64,000 nucleotides of DNA, from assembly GCF_013248965.1 (NCBI RefSeq), contig NZ_JABRVQ010000006.1, forward strand, positions 62,001 to 126,000, in the 5' to 3' direction. The notes under the pieces were generated by a model. It was given only the letters and a program-made list of their open reading frames with translations. It did not search any database and was not told the DNA's origin. The stretch is from Psychrobacter okhotskensis (lineage in GTDB: Bacteria; Pseudomonadota; Gammaproteobacteria; Pseudomonadales; Moraxellaceae). Of the stretch, positions 17,568 through 26,228 are shown piece after piece (position 1 is the stretch's first letter; each line of letters starts with the position of its first letter). The translations under genes were made by a program, and so were the position numbers.

Positions 17568-19052
17568 TTAGAATGGATATTGACGCGGTTCGTTTTGCAT
17601 TGATATCCAATGCGTTCTGGTAAACTCTTCCAGTATCCACTCACCATTGAAGCGACCAATACCTGAGTTTTTTTCGCCGCCAAATGGCATGTTGCTCTCA
17701 TCATTGACTGAGATATCATTAATATGGGTCATGCCCGCTCTGATACCGCGAGCAAAGCGCAGACCTTTTTGCATATCTGCTGTAAATACCGCACTAGATA
17801 AACCATACATGGAGTCATTGGCTATCGATAACGCATCCTCCTCATCTTTGGCACGAATAATACCAACCAATGGTCCGAACACCTCATTACGTGACAAATC
17901 CATCTCGCGAGTCACTTCAGTAAAGATATGCGGCGGTACGACTTGACCTTTAATCTCAGCACTCAAAATCATTTTGGCACCTTCTTCCTGTGCTTTAGCG
18001 ATTTTTTCTTTCAGCGATTTGACTTGTTTTTCATTAATAATTGGACCGACTGCCGTATCTTGCTTGCTTGGATCACCAACGTTTAAGGTTTTAACGTGCG
18101 CTAAGAAGCGCTCTACAAAGTCATCATAAATCTCGTCTTCAACGATAATACGGTTGATAGCGAGACAGATTTGACCTTGATGCAGGAACTTACCAAAGGC
18201 GGCGGCTTTTACCGCTTGCTCAATATCAGCATCCTTTAATACCACAAATGGGCTATTACCACCGAGCTCAAGCGCGACTTGTTTGATGTAATCACCACCA
18301 TTGGCCAGCTCGCCAATATGTTTGCCAACTGAGGTTGAACCGGTAAATGAGACAAAGCTTGGAATATCATGAGTGACGATGGCGTCCCCTATCTCACTAC
18401 CAGCACCGACGACGACGTTAAGCAGTCCTTTTGGCAGACCCGCTTCTTCGAATACTTTTGCTAACAATAAACCACCCGTAATAGGTGTATCACTTGCAGG
18501 CTTGAGTACGACCGCATTACCGAGTGCTAAGGCAGGCGCGATAGAGCGTTGGGTAAGATGTAGTGGAAAGTTCCATGGGCTAATGACGGCCACGACACCG
18601 ATTGGCTCACGGTAGACGAAGTTTTCTTTGCCAGGTGTATTCGATGCACGAATCTCACCATGGACACGGTTAGGAAAGCTTGCGGCCTCAAGTGTAATCG
18701 CCCGCGCACTACCGAACTCTACCATTGCTTTGATACGCGTACTACCCGACTCCTTGATGAGCCAATCGACAATCTCGTCTTGACGCTGATCTAAGACATT
18801 GACGACGTTATAAATTAAACTGGCACGCTCAGCTGGCGTCTTTTGCGCCCATTCTTTTTGTGCCGCATTTGCCGCCTTATAAGCTTCATCGAGCTGATCT
18901 TTGGTCGCCTGTTGAATCTCGACCAGCGTGTCGCCATTGAAGGGATTGGTGTTGGTATTGACGCTATCGTCTTTACCCTGTTGCCATGAGCCTGCGATAT
19001 ATTGCAGATGAAAATCATTATAGACGCCAGTTTTATTGGTATCGGTTGACAG
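17568..19052 (-). CDS. NAD(P)-dependent aldehyde dehydrogenase with apparent CTG start
   Basis: The first in-frame ATG (18725) would give only 385 aa and cut off the N-terminal domain, but the frame stays open upstream with typical ALDH sequence: [19 protein letters not shown], then [15 protein letters not shown]. It reaches a TAA stop just before ATA-AGG-ATA-ATT-CTG. An AAGGA motif precedes the CTG at 19052, and reading from there gives (M)[16 protein letters not shown], 494 aa, the normal length. Catalytic Cys296 ([11 protein letters not shown]) and Glu262 (LELGG) are present. It resembles vanillin/benzaldehyde dehydrogenases (YfmT-like). ATT at 19055 is another possible start. It faces away from a NemR-like regulator, with the shared operator between them, so it probably oxidises reactive aldehydes in the same response. 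Confidence 0.85.
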   Translation of the reverse strand: MSTDTNKTGVYNDFHLQYIAGSWQQGKDDSVNTNTNPFNGDTLVEIQQATKDQLDEAYKAANAAQKEWAQKTPAERASLIYNVVNVLDQRQDEIVDWLIKESGSTRIKAMVEFGSARAITLEAASFPNRVHGEIRASNTPGKENFVYREPIGVVAVISPWNFPLHLTQRSIAPALALGNAVVLKPASDTPITGGLLLAKVFEEAGLPKGLLNVVVGAGSEIGDAIVTHDIPSFVSFTGSTSVGKHIGELANGGDYIKQVALELGGNSPFVVLKDADIEQAVKAAAFGKFLHQGQICLAINRIIVEDEIYDDFVERFLAHVKTLNVGDPSKQDTAVGPIINEKQVKSLKEKIAKAQEEGAKMILSAEIKGQVVPPHIFTEVTREMDLSRNEVFGPLVGIIRAKDEEDALSIANDSMYGLSSAVFTADMQKGLRFARGIRAGMTHINDISVNDESNMPFGGEKNSGIGRFNGEWILEEFTRTHWISMQNEPRQYPF

Positions 19053-19105
19053 AATTATCCTTATTTATTTTATGGTTGTGAAATAAAGTGGTTGAGCTAG
19101 CAAGT

Positions 19106-19195
19106 ATCTAGATGACTAATGATGCAATTAATTGATGCAATTAATGAACGCTGCTACTAGGGCACGTCTTCAATTCCCTCGATAGTCATCTAGAT
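19106..19195. repeat. 13-bp inverted repeat in the ALDH/TetR intergenic region
   Basis: ATCTAGATGACTA (19106-19118) recurs as its exact reverse complement TAGTCATCTAGAT (19183-19195), 64 bases apart. The right arm lies inside the MITE-like element at 19158-19240, so the left arm may be a piece of another copy. It could also form a large hairpin in the long ALDH leader, if transcription starts upstream of it. Confidence 0.6.
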
Positions 19196-19240
19196 GGGCT
19201 AAAAAAATTTCGTCAGCATCTCAAAAATGAGTGCCTACTA
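19158..19240 (+). mobile_element. Short MITE-like element (GGCGTGTC family), internally deleted copy
   Basis: The left end TAGGGCACGTCTTCAATTCC and the following CTCGATAGTCATCTAGATGG match the reverse complement of the right half of the element at 32624-32795. The other end (TCAGCATCTCAAAAATGAGTGCCTA) matches that element's left end. The middle is missing. It has no coding capacity and lies in the promoter region between two divergent genes. Confidence 0.6.
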
Positions 19241-19277
19241 AAACCTCAGTTATAAGCCGTTATAAAACGCAACTTGC

Positions 19278-19292
19278 TAGACGACTGGTCTA
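19278..19292. promoter_or_regulatory. NemR-like palindromic operator 1
   Basis: TAGAC-GACTG-GTCTA, a perfect 5-5-5 palindrome in arm sequence, lies between the divergent aldehyde dehydrogenase and the TetR regulator. It differs in one central base from the palindrome before yqhD (20343). The arms match the NemR box (TAGACC..GGTCTA) known from Escherichia coli. Likely autoregulation and control of the ALDH. Confidence 0.75.
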
Positions 19293-19522
19293 ATGCTACC
19301 ATAGGCATCATGAAAACGAGAATAATTTATCATTAAAGATTGTTGAATAAACGTAACGCCAAATAAAATACGTTGAAAGAGAGCGTTAAAAGTAATGATC
19401 TATATCTCGCCCAAACCTACCAATGAAGCACTTTATAATCGAATATGCTATTTGCACAACTTAATTTTGCACAAACTATTCCATCCCAATTATCAAAAAA
19501 ATCTCAGGAGGACATTATCTTT

Positions 19523-20125
19523 ATGTCTACTATTACAACGACCACTTCATCAGATACTAAAGCCCACCTATTAGCCACAGGCTACCAGCTTATTGCCAAA
19601 AAAGGCTTCACAGCCGTTGGTATCAAACAAATACTGGATACCGCAGGGGTGCCCAAAGGCTCCTTTTATCATTACTTTGAATCAAAAGAAGCTTTCGGTG
19701 AGGCAATCATCGGTGATTATTTTTTTAATTATAAAAATCGTTTAGAAACGATCGGCGAACAAGATGTAAGTGCCCAGCAAAAACTGTATAACTACTTTCA
19801 AAACTGGTATGACACTCAGCAAAATGGCTGTGACCATGGGAAGTGCTTGGTCGTCAAGCTTAGCGCAGAGGTGGCAGATATGTCAGAGACAATGCGTGAG
19901 GCCTTAAACGCTGGCTATCAGCAAACCGTCACTTGGCTTGCCACACAAATAAAGGCTGGTTGGGCTGATGGCTCTGTACCACAACTCGACAATATCGCTG
20001 CTGAGAGTATGGCGAAGCGCTGGTACTTTGCGTGGCTTGGCGCCAGCTTAATCGCTAAAACCAGCCAAACCAATACCCCACTTGCAGAAGTCTGGCAAAT
20101 GACGACTTCGCAACTGGGTCGCTAA
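19523..20125 (+). CDS. TetR-family repressor, NemR-like
   Basis: 200 aa. The N-terminal helix-turn-helix reads GYQLIAKKGFTAVGIKQILDTAGVPKGSFYHYFESKEAFGEAII, the classic TetR pattern; the C-terminal ligand domain includes QNGCDHGKCLVVKLSAEVADMS, with two Cys residues five apart that could sense electrophiles, as NemR Cys does. The start at 19523 was chosen because AGGAGGA lies 10 bases upstream; an in-frame ATG at 19445 has no such site. It faces yqhD, curA, a DJ-1 protein and a GST, with matching palindromes on both sides. The ligand is probably a reactive carbonyl or N-ethylmaleimide-like compound; this is inferred. Confidence 0.8.
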   Translation: MSTITTTTSSDTKAHLLATGYQLIAKKGFTAVGIKQILDTAGVPKGSFYHYFESKEAFGEAIIGDYFFNYKNRLETIGEQDVSAQQKLYNYFQNWYDTQQNGCDHGKCLVVKLSAEVADMSETMREALNAGYQQTVTWLATQIKAGWADGSVPQLDNIAAESMAKRWYFAWLGASLIAKTSQTNTPLAEVWQMTTSQLGR

Positions 20126-20342
20126 CTGTCAGCACACACTATCATCACACACTGTCACTCACGGTGCTTTTTCAATGAAGCCGTCTGTTTTTCATGAAGC
20201 TGTACGTCTCTAATTAGGTCTATGCTTCTGATAAATTAGATTATACGTTTCTGATAAAAACGCACCGTGGTTATAGATAGTCATTCATTAGATTCATACC
20301 ATTTGCTTTACGATAGTTTTGTAACTATTCACGGTCAAGCTC

Positions 20343-20370
20343 TAGACGACCGGTCTAATTCATGTACAAT
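20343..20370 (+). promoter_or_regulatory. NemR-like operator 2 overlapping the yqhD promoter
   Basis: TAGAC-GACCG-GTCTA (20343-20357) is followed 7 bases later by TACAAT (20365-20370), a good -10 hexamer about 80 bases before the yqhD ATG. The palindrome covers the place of the -35 box, so bound repressor would block polymerase. The rest of 20126-20450 shows no gene. Confidence 0.7.
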
Positions 20371-20450
20371 GCGTGCAGATGTTTAGAACACGCATCACGA
20401 ATTTTAGTTTTAAAACGTAAGACATACACTCTACAACCTTTAGGAAAATT

Positions 20451-21662
20451 ATGAACAACTTCCAATATTACAACCCAGTACGTATCGTTTTTGGTGAAGG
20501 CCAAATCAAACAACTATCAGAGCTCGTCCCTACTGATGCTCGCGTCCTCATTACTTACGGTGGCGGCTCAGCTCAGCGCACTGGTACTTTAGATGAAGTT
20601 AAAGAAGCGTTAACAGCCAGTGGCAATCGTGAAATTTTTGAGTTTGGTGGTATCGAGCCCAATCCAGAATTTGTGACTTTATTGAAAGCAGCTGACATGG
20701 TCAATGAACATAACATTGACTTCTTATTAGCAGTCGGTGGCGGTTCAGTCATTGATGGCAGTAAGTTTGTCGCGCTTGTGTCTTCATTAACTGAAGAAGA
20801 TGGGTCTGTCTCACGTGAGCAAGCATGGGATGCATTGACCAGCTATTGCAGAAATATCGACTCTGCCGTTGATTTAGGTGCTGTATTGACCATTCCAGCA
20901 ACGGGCTCAGAGATGAACTCAGGCGGTGTCGTCAACTATAGCGAACGTCAGGCAAAACTGCCCTTTGGTAACCCATTGGCCTTCCCTAAATTCTCAATCT
21001 TAGATCCAACGAAAACCTTAACATTGCCTGAACGTCAAGTAATGAACGGTGTTGCAGATGCCTTTGTCCATGTTATGGAGCAGTATTTGACTTACCCAGT
21101 CAATGCAAAAGTGCAAGATGCTTTCGCTGAGAGCTTACTAAAAATCTTGATTGAAGAAGGCCCTGCCGTCAAAAAAGATCCAGAAAACATGGAAACGCGT
21201 AAAAACATCATGTGGACCGCGACCATGGCATTGAACGGTCTGATTGGTACTGGTGTGCCACAAGATTGGACGACGCATATGATTGGTCACGAACTAACTT
21301 CATTGCACGCCATTGATCATGCACGTACGCTCACCATCGTCTTACCCTCAGTGCTACGTGAGCTAAAAGACAGCAAAAAAGACAAACTGCTCCAGTATGC
21401 ACGCAATGTCTGGAACCTTACTGATAGCACTCAAGACGATGACACCATCATTGAGACAGCGATTGTCAATACTGAGAACTTCTTCCGCGAGCTTGGTTTA
21501 CCAGTCAGTTTAGAAGATGCTGAATTAGACCAGTCAGCAATTGACCCTATTATTAAGCAGCTCGAATCTCATAAAATGGTCAAACTGGGTGAGCACGGCA
21601 CGAATGATCTTGACGTATCACGTCGCATCTTAGATCGTGCAGTGACCAGCAAAGCTTCGTAA
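20451..21662 (+). CDS. yqhD: Iron-containing aldehyde reductase/alcohol dehydrogenase YqhD
   Basis: NADPH-dependent reductase of short aldehydes (glyoxal, methylglyoxal, acrolein-like) to alcohols. The 403-aa sequence follows E. coli YqhD closely throughout: RIVFGEGQIKQLSE, LITYGGGSAQRTG, FLLAVGGGSVIDGSKF, and the metal site with Asp203 and His207 (NGVADAFVHVMEQY) plus His280 and the nearby His286/His290 (MIGHELTSLHAIDHARTL). GGGS at 37-40 and 97-99 is the NADPH site. It is the first gene after a NemR-type operator and lies at the head of four detoxification genes in the same direction. Cytoplasmic. Confidence 0.95.
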   Translation: MNNFQYYNPVRIVFGEGQIKQLSELVPTDARVLITYGGGSAQRTGTLDEVKEALTASGNREIFEFGGIEPNPEFVTLLKAADMVNEHNIDFLLAVGGGSVIDGSKFVALVSSLTEEDGSVSREQAWDALTSYCRNIDSAVDLGAVLTIPATGSEMNSGGVVNYSERQAKLPFGNPLAFPKFSILDPTKTLTLPERQVMNGVADAFVHVMEQYLTYPVNAKVQDAFAESLLKILIEEGPAVKKDPENMETRKNIMWTATMALNGLIGTGVPQDWTTHMIGHELTSLHAIDHARTLTIVLPSVLRELKDSKKDKLLQYARNVWNLTDSTQDDDTIIETAIVNTENFFRELGLPVSLEDAELDQSAIDPIIKQLESHKMVKLGEHGTNDLDVSRRILDRAVTSKAS

Positions 21663-21781
21663 CCAATCAACACAGTAAACGAATGCTGTCTGAGATTGAA
21701 TGGTATTTGGCTGAAGCAACAACGCTCAAAATATTGATAGCCAAAATACCACTTTTTAGAATACCAGTATCTTTAATGACT

Positions 21782-21820
21782 GCAGTAACAGTAGCTATTC
21801 AAATATGAGTAGTTACTGCC
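21782..21820 (+). terminator. Weak terminator-like hairpin after yqhD
   Basis: GCAGTAAC is matched by GTTACTGC 22 bases later, followed by CCTTTTAA. The long loop and short T run make it weak; it may permit partial read-through into curA. Confidence 0.4.
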
Positions 21821-21892
21821 CTTTTAATCCGCCATTAGCTTTCAACAAGCAAAGAGTCAATAACTATTAAAAAACGACTATGCAATATCTAA

Positions 21893-21932
21893 CCGTTAAA
21901 CCGTTAAACCGTTAAACCGTTAAACCGTTAAC
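21893..21932 (+). repeat. 8-bp tandem repeat, five units, before curA
   Basis: CCGTTAAA four times, then CCGTTAAC, without interruption, 70-110 bases upstream of the curA ATG. Short enough to vary by slippage. It lies in the 338-base yqhD-curA gap, which otherwise holds only the hairpin at 21782. Confidence 0.9.
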
Positions 21933-22000
21933 TGTCTAAATATTAGTCATTAACTGACCATCAACATCTAACACTTAATAAATAAAAAAGGGTCTTCACT

Positions 22001-23062
22001 ATGAGCTTTGACAATAATTTTAATGAGCAACAAAACCAAGCAACAAACCGTCAAATTAAACTGGCCAGTCGTCCTCATGGCGCGCCAAAAGCTCACAACT
22101 TCGATATGGCTACCAGCGATATCCCAACGCCAAATGACAATGAAATGCTACTGCGTACGGTTTACCTATCATTAGACCCGTACATGCGCGGACGTATGAG
22201 CGATGCCAAAAGCTACGCTGATCCCTTAGAAGTCGGTGACGTAATGATGGGTGGAACGGTTGCCCAAGTCGTTGAATCTAACATTGATAAATTTGCCGTC
22301 GGTGATTTGGTGGTATCAAATTCAGGCTGGCAGGATTACAGCGTCAGTGATGGCGAAGGCGTGTTGAAATTAGATAAAGATATGCCAAACCCTTCTTATG
22401 GCTTAGGCGTCCTCGGTATGCCGGGCTTTACCGGTTATATGGGTTTGACCGATATCGGTAAACCACAAAAAGGCGAAACGCTAGTCGTCGCTGCTGCAAC
22501 CGGTCCAGTTGGTGCAACCGTTGGTCAAGTAGGTAATCAGTATGGCGTACGTACGGTTGGTATCGCCGGCGGCGTCGATAAATGCGATTTCGCTGTTAAT
22601 GAGCTAGGCTTTGACATCTGTATTGACCATAAAGCGGATGACTTCGCTGAGCAATTAAAAGCTGCCTGCCCAGACGGTATCGATATCTATTATGAAAACG
22701 TCGGCGGCAAAGTGTTTGATGCAGTGATTCCATTACTAAATGCTCATGCACGTATCCCAGTATGTGGTCTGGTCTCACAATACAACGCGACTGAACTGCC
22801 TGATGGTAAAGATCGCTTGGGTATGCTAATGGGTCAAGTATTGGCCAACCGTCTAACCATCAAAGGCTTTATCATCTTTGAAGAGTATGGCGATCATTTC
22901 CCAGAATTCTTGAAAACCATGAGTAAATGGGTAGAGTCAGGCGATGTGAAAACTAAAGAATATATGGCTGAAGGCTTAGATGATGCACCAAATGCCTTTG
23001 TCCGTATGCTCAATGGCGATAACTTTGGTAAAACTGTCGTAAAAGTAGCTGACGTTGAGTAA
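22001..23062 (+). CDS. curA: Zinc-free NADPH-dependent oxidoreductase (CurA/leukotriene B4 dehydrogenase-like)
   Basis: 353 aa, medium-chain reductase superfamily without the zinc ligands. Hallmarks: YLSLDPYMRGRMSD, LGMPGFTGYMGLTDIG, and the Rossmann motif AAATGPVGATVGQVG, then IDIYYENVGGKVFDAVIPLL. It reduces the C=C bond of alpha,beta-unsaturated carbonyls (alkenals, curcumin in E. coli). The N-terminal 15 residues are Asn/Gln-rich and probably not structural. Third gene of the electrophile-response block, consistent with alkenal detoxification. A GGGTC stretch precedes the ATG; the ribosome site is not strong. Confidence 0.92.
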   Translation: MSFDNNFNEQQNQATNRQIKLASRPHGAPKAHNFDMATSDIPTPNDNEMLLRTVYLSLDPYMRGRMSDAKSYADPLEVGDVMMGGTVAQVVESNIDKFAVGDLVVSNSGWQDYSVSDGEGVLKLDKDMPNPSYGLGVLGMPGFTGYMGLTDIGKPQKGETLVVAAATGPVGATVGQVGNQYGVRTVGIAGGVDKCDFAVNELGFDICIDHKADDFAEQLKAACPDGIDIYYENVGGKVFDAVIPLLNAHARIPVCGLVSQYNATELPDGKDRLGMLMGQVLANRLTIKGFIIFEEYGDHFPEFLKTMSKWVESGDVKTKEYMAEGLDDAPNAFVRMLNGDNFGKTVVKVADVE

Positions 23063-23278
23063 GTGACGTTAATTAAGTCATTAAATAACGACTTCACAAC
23101 ATAATTCGTTACGACAACTACTGAAAGTGACACATTAACCATGAATACTGTTAGCAGTCATTGCTAATGACAATATTAAATTAATTAAGTACGAATAATT
23201 AATTCAGTATAAATAGTTAAGCATGACTGCTAATACTCAATAATTTAAAAACAACATCAACAATAAATAAGGACACTT

Positions 23279-23956
23279 ATGAATATTTTAATGGTACTAA
23301 CCTCACATGATCAACTAGGCGATACTGGTAAGAAGACAGGCTTTTGGCTAGAAGAATTTGCCGCCCCTTACTATGCGTTTTTGGATGCTGGTGTCAATGT
23401 AACCCTAGCCTCTCCTGCTGGCGGTCAGCCACCTCTTGATCCTAGTAGCGATACTGAAGATGCGCAAACGAAAGATACGACGCGCTTTAAAGAAGACTCT
23501 GAGGCGCAGAAGCATCTTGCCAATACCAAAAAACTTGCTGATATGAAAGCGGAAGATTTTGACTCAGTATTTTATCCAGGTGGTCACGGCCCATTATGGG
23601 ATTTGGCAGTGGATAAAAACTCTATTAATTTGATTGAGACGTTTGTGAAGCAAGATAAGCCGGTTGCTTTTGTTTGTCACTCTCCTGCTGCCCTCAAAAA
23701 TGTCAAAATCGATGGCGAATATTTAGTGAAAGGAAAAACAGTCACTGGCTTTACCAATTCAGAAGAAGAGGCGGTTGGCCTTACAGATGTGGTACCTTTC
23801 TTAGTAGAAGATGCACTGATAGCCAATGGCGGTAATTATGAAAAAGCAGCTGATTGGGAATCGTTTGTGGTAGAAGACGGCTTGTTAATCACAGGTCAAA
23901 ACCCAGCATCGTCAGAAGAAGCCGCTAAGCGTTTGATCGCAAAGCTTAACGGTTAA
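23279..23956 (+). CDS. DJ-1/PfpI family protein (glyoxalase III / Hsp31-like)
   Basis: 225 aa. The nucleophile-elbow Cys is in AFVCHSPAAL, with the upstream acid in FYPGGHGPLWDLA and the substrate-side Asp/Glu in FWLEEFAAPYYAFLDAGVNV. This is the layout of class I glutamine amidotransferase-like glyoxalase III and Hsp31-like deglycases. Such proteins convert methylglyoxal to lactate or protect against glycation. AAGGACACTT precedes the ATG. The position between curA and a GST gene fits reactive-carbonyl defence. Confidence 0.88.
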   Translation: MNILMVLTSHDQLGDTGKKTGFWLEEFAAPYYAFLDAGVNVTLASPAGGQPPLDPSSDTEDAQTKDTTRFKEDSEAQKHLANTKKLADMKAEDFDSVFYPGGHGPLWDLAVDKNSINLIETFVKQDKPVAFVCHSPAALKNVKIDGEYLVKGKTVTGFTNSEEEAVGLTDVVPFLVEDALIANGGNYEKAADWESFVVEDGLLITGQNPASSEEAAKRLIAKLNG

Positions 23957-23987
23957 TCCAATTGACAAAGTAAAGAAGAGTACTATT

Positions 23988-24623
23988 ATGATTCGACTGC
24001 ATCATCTAAACCAATCACGCTCGCTACGCATTTTGTGGCTGCTAGAAGAGCTAGGCGAGCCGTACGAAATTATTAGTCATCAGCGCGATGCTAAAACGCA
24101 TCTGGCACCTAATAGCTTAAAAGCCGTACATCCCCTTGGTAAGTCACCGGTCATCGAAATGGATGGTGAAATATACTCGGAGTCAGGGGCCATTACTGAG
24201 CTATTGATCGAACGCTTTGCGCCAGAGCGTTTGCGCCCCGCTACTGATAGTGTGGATTATGGGCATTATCTACAGTGGATTGATTTTGCTGAAAGCTCGC
24301 TCATGCTGCCATTGATGCTTGAGTTGTTTTCTAAAAAAGCAGGTATCAATGACAACGAGTTTTTGAACGGTTATATAGAGACAGAAAAAACCAGACTGTT
24401 CAAGTATTTAGATGCAGCGGTCGAGGGTAAGTCTTATATCGTCGGCAACCAGCTTAGCGGTGCTGACTTTATGTTGTCATTTGACTTAATTATTTTGGCC
24501 AGTCGTCAGAAATTAGACAACTATCCAAATATTAAGCAGTATGCATTACACTTGGCCAGTCTTGATAGTCATCAACGTGCGATGCGCTTAGAAGCGGAAC
24601 ACGATGAATCAATCCAGTCTTAA
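23988..24623 (+). CDS. Glutathione S-transferase family protein
   Basis: 211 aa. The N-terminal thioredoxin-like domain (LHHLNQSRSLRILWLLEELG, then GKSPVIEMDGEIYSESGAI) carries the cis-Pro and the glutathione gamma-glutamyl contact Glu-Ser; the C-terminal helical domain has SGADFMLSFDLIIL. The likely catalytic Ser is in NQSRS near residue 9. It starts 31 bases after the DJ-1 gene with AAAGAAGAG upstream, so the two are one transcript. It would conjugate or reduce electrophiles, completing the set. A terminator follows. Confidence 0.9.
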   Translation: MIRLHHLNQSRSLRILWLLEELGEPYEIISHQRDAKTHLAPNSLKAVHPLGKSPVIEMDGEIYSESGAITELLIERFAPERLRPATDSVDYGHYLQWIDFAESSLMLPLMLELFSKKAGINDNEFLNGYIETEKTRLFKYLDAAVEGKSYIVGNQLSGADFMLSFDLIILASRQKLDNYPNIKQYALHLASLDSHQRAMRLEAEHDESIQS

Positions 24624-24640
24624 ACTATTATTAATTTTAT

Positions 24641-24673
24641 AAAAAGCAGCTCTTTAACGAGCTGCTTTTTTAT
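24641..24673 (+). terminator. Terminator of the detoxification block
   Basis: AAAAAGCAGCTC, loop TTTAAC, GAGCTGCTTTTTTAT, 17 bases after the GST stop codon. Confidence 0.9.
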
Positions 24674-24734
24674 GTCATAAACGAAAGACGTGCGATTTGC
24701 TTATAGTCAGTTAAAAGTAATATTGATGCACCGC

Positions 24735-24846
24735 GCACTGCTGATATCAATTTTTCTTGCTAGCTGTGCCTGCGCAGACAGAGGCTACAAAAAACTGAAA
24801 ACTGATATCAGCAATACCGTCGCGTTCTTAGGATATTATGACTATA
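24735..24846 (+). repeat. Dispersed ~105-bp repeat, copy B
   Basis: Runs from GCACTGCTGATATC through AGCTGTGCCTGCGCAGACAG and ACTGATATCAGCAATACCG to ATTATGACTATA. It sits between two convergent genes, after the GST terminator. Aligns with copies at 8767 and 31665, differing by scattered substitutions and a few-base insertion after the poly-A stretch. Confidence 0.8.
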
Positions 24847-24893
24847 AATGAACGCTTAATCGTTTGACGAGACTGATTCGAAAAAGTCTAAAA

Positions 24894-26228
24894 TTAGCGG
24901 TTGAGAAACTTTTCTTCAAGCCAGCGGTTCATAAAGACATTATCGGGATCGTATTGACGGCGAATCTCCAAAAATCGATTTAGCTTAGGATACAAGTTTT
25001 GTAGTTCTATATGGCTCAGTTTATTGACCTTACCCCAGTGCGGACGACCTTCCCATTTTTTCATATAGTGGTATAACCATTCAAATAGTGGCTCATCATT
25101 CATTCCTTTATACACATGGAATGATAGGACAGCACAGTCTTCTCCTTGAGTTGGACTCAACATGCCTGTTTCGCCTTTATGGGTGCGCACTTCAATCGGA
25201 AAATGTGAGCCCTTATTATCTTTTAGTAAAAGGTGATTGACCTCCGAGATACATTCATCAAAGTCAGAGAGTTTAATAAAGTATTCTGATTCGTTGAATT
25301 TGACACCGCGCGGTGTCGGAAACACCTCATAACTATAGCCTTCGCGTTTGGTATTCGGTATCGATCTTGCCGAGATTTCACTGACTTTTTTGGTGAGGGC
25401 GGGCTTCATACGTGCCAGCTCACAAAGCAGATAAAAAGCGCCATTGAGGGTCACGGCACTATCAAACTGATCTTTAAACTTCTGCCATTCACTCATTGGC
25501 TTTGGCGCTATCACAGACAGCGTTTTTTGTTGGAGCTTATTGGTACCTGGAAATAAAAACCATTCCAGATGGCGATGACTGTGGGCGGTCTCATAAAATC
25601 TGGCCAAACCCTCTTCAAAATCCAATACTTCATTGCTCTCTTTTAGGCCATAAAGGTCAACAACTTTGATGGTGAGCTTGGTAAATATGCCGAGCATACC
25701 TAGACTGGCATGCAAGGCATTGCCTAAATCGTCGGTTTCGGGATCACCGCGGTGATGAGTATGCAGCTCCCCACGCCCATCTACCCATTCCCATGTCACG
25801 ACTTGATTGGCGATTGAGCCCAAGCTAATGCCTGTGCCATGGGTGGCGGTACTTGCTGACCCTGCAATGGTCTGTGCTTGCACATCACCCATGTTTTCTA
25901 GTGCCAAGCCGTGTTCTTTTAGCGCTTCCCCAATTTCAGATAAATAAGTACCTGCCTGCAAAGTCGCTAATTTGGCCTCTTTATCTACTGAAACAAGTCC
26001 GCGCATATTGTGTAGGCTGACGGCAATCTCTTCTGGCTTTGCACAGCCACTAAACGAATGCGCCGCACCCGTGGCTCTGACTCGCTTTTTGTTGGCGCGG
26101 GCACTTTTGACAATATCTTGCAGTTCTGCAACGGATGAGGGCGTGAGCTTTTGCTCAGGCTGCGCAGTCACATAACCGACCCAATTCTGCCAGTCGTGAT
26201 TGCCCTGCCACTGTCTTAATGAAAACAT
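24894..26228 (-). CDS. D-arabinono-/L-gulono-1,4-lactone oxidase family FAD enzyme
   Basis: 444 aa. The N-terminal FAD-PCMH domain has RVRATGAAHSFSGCAKPEEI, where this family often bonds FAD to the His, and GDVQAQTIAGSASTATHGTG; the C-terminal ALO domain ends with RPHWGKVNKLSH (the HWxK motif) and QYDPDNVFMNRWLEE. Such enzymes oxidise aldonolactones or alditols with O2. The N-terminal seven residues overlap the end of the upstream gene (13 bases shared), so the two are translationally coupled. The substrate is not clear from sequence; in bacteria alditol or xylitol oxidase activity is also seen in this family. Confidence 0.85.
   Translation of the reverse strand: MFSLRQWQGNHDWQNWVGYVTAQPEQKLTPSSVAELQDIVKSARANKKRVRATGAAHSFSGCAKPEEIAVSLHNMRGLVSVDKEAKLATLQAGTYLSEIGEALKEHGLALENMGDVQAQTIAGSASTATHGTGISLGSIANQVVTWEWVDGRGELHTHHRGDPETDDLGNALHASLGMLGIFTKLTIKVVDLYGLKESNEVLDFEEGLARFYETAHSHRHLEWFLFPGTNKLQQKTLSVIAPKPMSEWQKFKDQFDSAVTLNGAFYLLCELARMKPALTKKVSEISARSIPNTKREGYSYEVFPTPRGVKFNESEYFIKLSDFDECISEVNHLLLKDNKGSHFPIEVRTHKGETGMLSPTQGEDCAVLSFHVYKGMNDEPLFEWLYHYMKKWEGRPHWGKVNKLSHIELQNLYPKLNRFLEIRRQYDPDNVFMNRWLEEKFLNR

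Noticed and set aside
18815..19018. Separate 67-aa minus-strand frame upstream of the truncated ALDH
   Set aside because: It overlaps the true ALDH N-terminus in another frame; the real coding frame continues from 18725 to the CTG at 19052, so there is no frameshift and no extra gene.
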